Below, in pieces: positions 57,763 through 64,000 of a stretch of DNA of 64,000 nt. The DNA is from Nicotiana tabacum. Its lineage: Eukaryota > Streptophyta > Magnoliopsida > Solanales > Solanaceae. Both the position numbers and the translations under genes were made by a program. The stretch covers positions 64,855,653 through 64,919,652 of the forward strand of contig NC_134081.1 of assembly GCF_000715075.1 (NCBI RefSeq), given 5' to 3'. A model generated the notes under the pieces. It saw only the letters and a program-made list of their open reading frames with translations. It did not search any database and was not told the origin of the DNA. The first letter of the stretch is position 1. Each line of letters starts with the position of its first letter.

Positions 57763-60172
57763 TGTCACACCCCAACCTCGGGAAGTATGACCGGTGCTCA
57801 ACCGAGTGAACCCGGTCGAGCAAGCCTGTTAGATACTTTCTACCCAACTCACCCATGATCAAGAAAAAGACATAATTCCATTAATTAGACAGTAGGGAGT
57901 TCATACATACAATACTAAATCGTTTCATTAGTTACTTCACTACTAAGTCTCAAAATACACACATTCTTATAGTTTGAGTGGAACAAGTAATCTAACACAA
58001 CATAACTTGTTTAGCCTTCCCAACGCCCATATACAACCCACAGAGTATCTACGGAGCCTCTAAAATATGCAAAAGCGTCTATGATAGTGCCGGCGACAAG
58101 GCTCCATCTATACCTTGAGACGTGATAATAATATGAACAAAATATATAATATGTGACCCTGGGATGAAGTGGGGCTCACCAAGTATGCCGAGAAGAGGAG
58201 GTGCCACTATCGCTGATCAACACTGCCTGCTATGTAACTACCTGCATCTATTTAAAGATGCAGTGCCCCCGACAAAAGGGACGTTAATACCGTCGAATAG
58301 CACTAATATGTAAAGCTAAAGACCATCTCTAGAACGAATAATAATACAAGGGGGAACAGTCAAGAATTCAATAAGAGCTTCAAATAATATTAAACAACAA
58401 GTTAAGGATCACATAAGTTTTCAAGTCAATTTCCCTGTTATTAGGTTGGGTGATCTTTAGTGCCGATATACCATAATTCACAATGCCACTGTATTCTTAC
58501 ACGGAGTCCGATCATGACTCGGCAAGGTCGTATTATTTGAGACATCAACCATAACCACAATTTCAATTATCATTTTCAGCACAGTCACCACCATGTGTGC
58601 GGCATGGCGTCCGATCACGGCCCGATCGGCTAGGCCGTCTCACCCAAGACATTACCTTTTTTAGTCAATCATCTCACATCATACTTCTTCCATATCCTTT
58701 TGATTCATTGGCACTAATGGCCACAATTATAAAGTCATTCTTGGCACTTGGCCGTATTTCATAATTCCAGTTCCCTTTTCCAAACACCATTATCGTTATC
58801 AACAACAATAAGGCTTTCCATTCAAGACATTAAATTCACATAAGAGCAATTTGTGAATCTTAGGCACATAGATATTTTTCATACAATTTGGCATAACAAC
58901 CTTTATTTCGATCTTGACTTGAAGTCTTAATATTCCTAACACATATTCCACATTTCTGAACACATTCTCAAATGCAAGATGACATGATGAAGCATTTAGA
59001 ATAAATATTGAACATACATCCTTCAACACAAACACATTAGGAATAGCCAATTCAATAATGGTCAAGGACTTACACCAATTACATGAACACCGTGTCGATT
59101 CTAAAAAGAAGGGGGTTTTGCCAACATACCTCAATTGAGCTTTCTTTAGACTCTAAAACGTTCCGGAATTCTTAGCACTTCGATCTATTTTAGAAATATA
59201 ACAAGTTGGACCAAAATTAGGAAGATGGCTATGATTATAGCTCATTTGAGCATATTATCAAACACTAGGTGTGCATCAATGTTTAAGGCCCTTTTGTGGA
59301 AGATTCCATCATTCCCCAACCCATTCTCTACCATTTTTAGCTCACAACCTTCCCACATATGTCAAGAATACAAGCATGCAAGACAACAACCCCCACACCC
59401 AATAATTGTCTCTCTAATTATCCCATTTTTTGTAAAGTTTCAAAATTGAGAGCTAGTACATAGATTCTTACCTTTAGGATGAAGACTTCCTTTGTTAATC
59501 CTCAATGATTGAGCAAGAATTTATGGATAATAGGTTGAAGGTTACTCCCCCACTCTAAGAGCTCTCTCTCGCTCTAAAAATATCAGAAATGTGCTCAAAA
59601 TGGGCTATGACATATGTTTTAATGAAGAAGGGTCGGGTTTAAAAACCCCAAAAATGACCCCGGGACAGGATGTGCAGTCGCATATGCGACCGCAGAACGG
59701 ATATGCGGTACGCATATCGGCCGCACAAATTGGGTGCCAAAACTGGAAAGAAACTGACTGGGTTTGCGGTCACTATGCAGCCTGTAGACCTGTTCTGCGG
59801 TCACATAATGCGCCACAAAACCTCCCTCCGCAAAACTCCAAGGCTGATTGTGCGACAAGAGTGCGGCCCACGAAATGGTTATGCGGTCGCATAATGGGCC
59901 GCAAAAATGACATCAAAATGACCCAGAAAAATTGTCTCACTCTGTGACCATTCTGCGGCCCGCAGAGTGATTATACAGCTGCAGAATGGGCCGCAGAAAT
60001 GCCTATATCTGCCAAATATTTTCCTTCAATTCCCCAACGCACTGTTTAATCCAAAAAGTCCGAACCGCTATGAGCTTGCGAGCCACGAAAAATTTCTACT
60101 ATTATTAGCCTCTATGCCTGCCCCGGCATCACAGAACCCTGGTTTTTTGGAAAGTTTTCACGGGGCCTTACA
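57763..60172 (-). mobile_element. solo LTR inserted in Tekay RNase H
   Basis: A block of 2410 bases starts TGTCACACCCCAACC and ends GGGGCCTTACA on the + strand. It is flanked by ATCCG (57758-57762) and ATCCA (60173-60177), a 5-bp target duplication with one change. RNase H text stops and resumes exactly at these borders. There is no coding sequence inside (a frame at 58799-59134 is not protein-like), so it is a solo LTR of another Ty3/Gypsy family, minus orientation (TGTAAGGCCCCGTG start). A CpG palindrome array lies at 59670-59990. Confidence 0.82.
59670..59995. repeat. CpG palindrome array in the solo LTR
   Basis: Units include GTCGCATATGCGACCGCA (59677-59694 area), GGATATGCGGTACGCATATCGGCCGCA, TATGCGGTCGCATAATG and TCTGCGGCCCGCAGA (about 59951). 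The core CGCATATGCG and GCGG..CCGC types are mixed. Confidence 0.83.
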
Positions 60173-60640
60173 ATCCACAACCACATTCGCCTTGCACGGA
60201 TGGTAATGACTAGTGATATCATAGTCCTTCAATAACTTAAAACATTTGTGCTACCTTAGATTAAGATCCTTCTCCTTAAACAAATGTTGCAAACTTTGGT
60301 GATTGGCATAAACCTTACACGACACTCCATAAGGATAATGCCTCCAGATATTGAGAGCATGAACTATCGTAGCCAACTCCAAATCGTGCACATGGTAATT
60401 CTTCTCATGGGGCTTCAACTGATGTGAAGCTATGAAATAACTCGCCCCTCCACCATCAATACCCAACCCAATGCATGAAGAGTGGCAATACACAGTGTAC
60501 ATGCTTGAACCAAAAGGAAAAAAACCAATACTTGTGTTGCAGTCAATGCGGTCTTGAGCTTCAGAAAACTTGCCTCGCAATCATCGGACCATCTGAACTG
60601 AACACCCTTCTGGTTCAATCTAGTCAAAGGATATGCAATA
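60173..60640 (-). pseudogene. second Tekay RNase H, first piece
   Basis: Readable: HSSCIGLGIDGGGASYFIAS, HDLELATIVHALNIWRHYPY and LFKEKDLNLR, then HKCFKLLKDYDIT and HPCKANVVVD up to the solo LTR. Confidence 0.8.
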
Positions 60641-61300
60641 GATGAGAATCCCTCCATGAACCAAATATAATAACCTGCTAGTCCCAAGTAACTCCTAATC
60701 TCGGTCGTTGTGGTAGGACGAGGCCAATTCTGAACTGCCTCGATCTTCTTGGGATCCACTTTAATACCCTCTACTGATACAACATGCCCAATGAAAGCCA
60801 TAGAATCTAACCATAACTAGAACTTGGAAAACTTAGTATATAACTCGTGTTCCCTCAAAGTTTGAAGCACTATCATTAAATGTTGCTCGTGCTCCTCCAT
60901 GCTACGCGAGTAGATCAATATGCCATCAATGAAGACAATGAAAATTGATCCAAGATATGGCCTGAACACCCAATTCATCAAATTTATAAATGCTATCGGA
61001 GCATTAGTTAAGTTGAATGCATCACTAGAAACTCGTAGTGCCCATCTAGTCCGAAAAACCGCCTTCAGAACATCCGAAGCACGAATCCTCAGCTGATGAT
61101 ACCCAGATCTGATGTCGGTCTTCCAGAACACTCTAGCACCCTGAAGCTAATCAAATATATCATCAATGCACGGAAACTGATACTTATCCTTGATGGTAAC
61201 CATATTCAGTTGGCGATAATCAATACACATCTACAAACTCCGGTGCACCCCAAGGAGACATACTCGACATGATGAATCCCTTTTCAAGCTACTCCTAAAG
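60641..61300 (-). pseudogene. second Tekay reverse transcriptase, broken
   Basis: Pieces: MCIDYRQLNMVTIKDKYQFP, motif A region FWKTDIRSGYHQLRIRASDV, and FRPYLGSIFIVFIDGILIYS. The box FIDG replaces FIDD. The thumb SYLGLAGYYIWFMEGFSSIA follows. Stops occur at about 61148 and 60815. Confidence 0.85.
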
Positions 61301-61649
61301 ATGCTCCTTCAACCCTCTCAACTCCGGCGGAGCCATACTATAAGGAAAATAGAGATAGTCTAGGTGAATGGTGCCAAATAATTACCAAAATCGATGTCAT
61401 GATCTGGTGGCATGCCCGTTAAATCAGTAGGAAAAACATCGGAAAACTCCCGCACTACAGACATTGAATCTATCGTGGGAGTCTCCATAGAAATATCTAA
61501 AAAAGGTAGGATAGGCCAAAAACCCCATCTTGACCATATGTTGAGCCTTCAAGAAAGAAATAACCCGACTAAAAGTACTAATAGATGGAAATCGAGAATG
61601 ACATGGTACAGAGACAACTAGTCCATGACAAGGATAACCTCGAAGTCAA

Positions 61650-61930
61650 TAAAATCAAGTAATAAAATATCTGCTCTGGTCTCATACCCACTGCAAGTCA
61701 CTACAAAGGGACTTGTAAACCCAATCCACAAAAATATAATCACCTACTATCGTGGACATATACAGGAACACATAAGGACTCAGAGATACATCTAGATAAG
61801 GATCAATGAGATAAGAGACATAGGAATAGGTAGACCATAGATTAAATAGTACTAAGGCATCTCTATGGCAGACAAGAATAATACATGTGATCATGGCATT
61901 GTAGGCTACTGCCTCTGGTCTAGCTGGAAA
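61650..61930 (-). pseudogene. second Tekay protease region
   Basis: VLFNLWSTYSYVSYLIDPYL corresponds to the active-site region, normally F-D-P-G-S-T. The catalytic Asp is Asn and P-G is L-W, so the enzyme is dead. SLSPYVFLYMSTIVGDYIFV follows. Confidence 0.78.
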
Positions 61931-61960
61931 GGCATAGAATCTAGTTAGAGCACCATCTGA

Positions 61961-62975
61961 CTAGCCTTCACCTCTAGGGCAACCCCTACCCACCTGCCCT
62001 CCGCCTCTGGTCGGCCGGACAGGTAGTACGACAACTGGTGCAGTAATCATAGGATGATGGCCCAGTTGCAATGCCTTTCCCTGAAGCTTAGGACAAAGCC
62101 TCCTAACATAACCAAGCTCCCCGTACTCGAAGCAACCACTCAGTGTGGGAAATTGCTGATGCTGGATGTGGCCCAGAAAACTTGAGTACCCATATGAGGA
62201 ACCTTGAATAGCTGGCGGACAGTAGGTACTCTCTGGAATGGTGCATAAGTAAGGCAATGCTGAAGCACCCCGAATAGGGAGGATGGCCCCTCATGAATTG
62301 ACTTTTTCTACCAGATGGGGCACCATCGAACCCACCAAAATGCCGAGGCCGTTTATCTTTTGATGTGAACTCTCTGTCCTGGTTGAGGATATGCTCGATC
62401 CTCTGAGCTATCTCTACAATTTGATAGTAAGGAGTTCCCACCTCTACCTCTCGTGCCATAGAATCTTGAATCCCATAGTGCAAGCCCATAATAAACCTTA
62501 GCACTCTCTCTGCAGCTTTGGGAAGTATGAAAGATACATGACGAGACAACTCAGTTACTCTCGTGTCATAGTCGATCACAGAAATCTGACCCTTCTGGAG
62601 CCGCTTGAACTAACTCAGTAACTCATCCCTTTATGAAGTTGGAATATATTTCTCCCAGAAAAGGTGAACGAACTAATCCCAAGTCAAGGGAGTTGAACCT
62701 GCTGGCCTACTCAGCAGATAAGACTGCCACCATTTACGGGCCTTCCCCTCTAGCTGAAATGTGGTGAAGTCCACCCTATTGGACTCCACTAGCCCTAAAT
62801 TATACAGCCTCTAGCTGCAACAATCAATGAAATCATATGGGTCCTCTCACTACTTACCGATAAAATGGGGAGGATAAAGCCGAGTAAATTTATCCAGCTG
62901 CTTCTACACCTCAATGGTTGCGATCGGTCAGGTCTCTTCTCTAGCTGCTACAACCGGCTGAACCCCACCAGTAGG
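61961..62975 (-). pseudogene. second Tekay gag, broken
   Basis: From the start side: FTTFQLEGKARKWWQSYLLS, RPAGSTPLTWD, then 62579-62103 with IDYDTRVTELSRHVSFILPK and KDKRPRHFGGFDGAPSGRKS. A Cys-containing tail follows (CFEYGELGYVRRLCPKLQGK, a worn zinc knuckle). Stops at several places. Confidence 0.82.
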
Positions 62976-62979
62976 TAGT

Positions 62980-64000
62980 GCACCTAGGGTCTGAGGTTGG
63001 TCAGTTGTCAAACACCCCATTACAGTCGCCCTTAACCACTACAAACCCTAATCCGTTGCAAAACTATGAGCAACTTCTACAATCTAAAGCATTAAATGCT
63101 CCAATGCAAACCCTAGCCCGCGTTCCTATCAAACCAGTAGAATATCTACATGGGGAACCAAATATCAAGTGGAAGAAGACGGAAGTTAAGTAATCTATAG
63201 TACAACAAGGTCTACAATTAGCAGTTCTAGGAAAGCTTTTGTATGGTAATCTTGTTATTAAAGAACTACGTAAGGTGATTCCAAATCAATGTGAATTAAA
63301 AGGTTCATGCTTGATTGGTTCAATTGAAGATGAACATGTCCTTATTAAGTTATCTTTGTTAGAGGATTACATTCATTTTCTATCCAAACTAGCATTCTAC
63401 TTGAAGGCTCAAGGAGACATGTAACATATGAGGTGTACTAAGTGGAGTCCTTAGTGGAAGCCAAAAGAGGAAACACACATAGCCATCGCTTGGATCTAGT
63501 TTCATTATCTGCCTCCTAACATTTTTAGTAAGGAGTTTGTTTTCTCGTTAGCTAGAGTTGTGGGTAAGCCCTTACATGTTGATATGGCTACAAAAAATGG
63601 CACAAGATGAAGTTTTCCTAGGGTTAAAATTGAGTTCAACGTATTGGCTAATCTTCCACAAAGAATTAAGATTATAGAAGAAGAAGATGAAACTGGCCTG
63701 GAAGAATCGAAGTGGATTAAGATTAAATATGATTACATGCCTAAGTATTGTAAGACTTGTAAAAAATAAGGGCATAATGAATAGGAATGCTGGATCATCC
63801 ATCCTGAGCTTCACAAGAAGTTAGAGGAGGCTGTTGATGAAAATGCCAAAGGAAAGGAAGCTGTGGGAACAACTGCTAACACGACTAAGGTATTGTCTAG
63901 TGGAAAGATCCTTGGGAAGCCTATTACTTATCAATATAGGTAGGAATGGATGCAAAGAAGGCAAAACAAATACCAAATAGATAAGCGAGGACATATTATT
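62980..64000 (+). pseudogene. L1-type LINE ORF1 (DUF4283-like, zinc knuckle), broken, runs off the window
   Basis: One frame shows LQLAVLGKLLYGNLVIKELR, VIPNQCELKGSCLIGSIEDE, LLEDYIHFLSKLAFYLKAQG, ARVVGKPLHVDMATKNGTR, KWIKIKYDYMPKYCKTCKK and a CCHC knuckle (CKTCKK-x-GHNE-x-EC, near 63750-63791). This is the ORF1 layout of nightshade L1 LINEs, the RNA-binding protein. In-frame stops: 63191 TAA, 63422 TAA, about 63452, about 63500, about 63608 and two in the knuckle. ORF2 (endonuclease/RT) would lie beyond the right edge. The 5' part before about 63060 is weakly defined. Confidence 0.8.

Larger units (their letters stand above)
53757..62975 (-). mobile_element. second Tekay chromovirus, minus strand, incomplete
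   Basis: On the minus strand: gag (62975-61961), protease, RT, RNase H, integrase (to about 56200), purine tract (56132-56119) and 3' LTR (56118-53757). The LTR is cut on its far side by the CACTA-like end at 53755. The 5' LTR and primer site are missing, as gag runs straight into an L1 fragment at about 62980. A solo LTR (57763-60172) interrupts RNase H. Confidence 0.83.

Noticed and set aside
58799..59134. 111-codon frame in the solo LTR
   Set aside because: No domain, no conserved composition, within an LTR whose borders are exact; most likely chance.
3400..62975. Endogenous pararetrovirus or other viral insertion
   Set aside because: All RT and integrase remnants belong to Ty3/Gypsy LTR elements with LTRs and integrase; no coat or movement protein text was seen.
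1..64000. tRNA, rRNA or riboswitch genes
   Set aside because: Nothing recognisable was seen by eye; the only tRNA-related item is the headless SINE. A covariance-model scan would be needed to exclude them.

Overview
The window looks like nuclear DNA from a flowering plant of the nightshade family (Solanaceae), most likely Nicotiana or a close relative. This rests on recognised families, not on a search: a HIN1/NDR1-like (LEA_2) gene end, Ty3/Gypsy elements of the Tat, Athila and Tekay (chromovirus) lineages with Solanaceae-style long terminal repeats (LTRs), a TS-type SINE with a TTG-repeat tail, an RTE-type LINE 3' end and an L1-type ORF1. There is no sign of prokaryotic or organellar DNA. 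Apart from the gene end at the left edge, nearly all recognisable coding sequence belongs to broken transposable elements.

Layout. 1-446 is the last part of the NHL gene, followed by about 3 kb of AT-rich intergenic DNA. 3400-15112 is a full-length but dead Tat-lineage element on the + strand. It has both LTRs, the target duplication AAGCT, gag, protease, RT, two RNase H domains, integrase and a spliced antisense gene before the 3' LTR. About 15310-22492 is a 5'-truncated + strand Tekay element ending in a 2.7 kb LTR. 22493-23564 holds two LTR scraps.

23565-46014 is a nest. An older minus-strand Athila-like element, missing its 5' end, was split inside its env-like ORF by a younger, complete minus-strand Athila at 27488-40540 (target duplication TCAAC, LTRs of 1584 and 1579 bp). 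The outer element also carries an RTE LINE 3' fragment. 46015-48039 is a mosaic: a Tekay LTR piece with 39-bp tandem repeats and an AT/AC microsatellite, two further LTR-like scraps and a truncated SINE. 48040-53130 is AT-rich DNA without recognisable elements; it holds two strong inverted repeats and one possible exon. 53140-53755 is a CACTA-like transposon end. About 53757-62975 is a minus-strand Tekay element (3' LTR plus pol and gag, no 5' LTR) interrupted in RNase H by a 2.4 kb solo LTR. 62980 to the end is a decayed L1 ORF1.

The most unusual signal is not a gene. Several unrelated LTR families here carry arrays of short CpG-rich palindromes (TCGCATTTGCGA, GCGGCCGC, GCGGTCCGC and variants). 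In both Athila elements an array of the same type as in the LTR is repeated inside the element, between integrase and the env-like ORF. The second notable item is the antisense gene of the Tat element, whose introns and splice sites can still be read. Coordinates of protein remnants are approximate because of frameshifts and stops.
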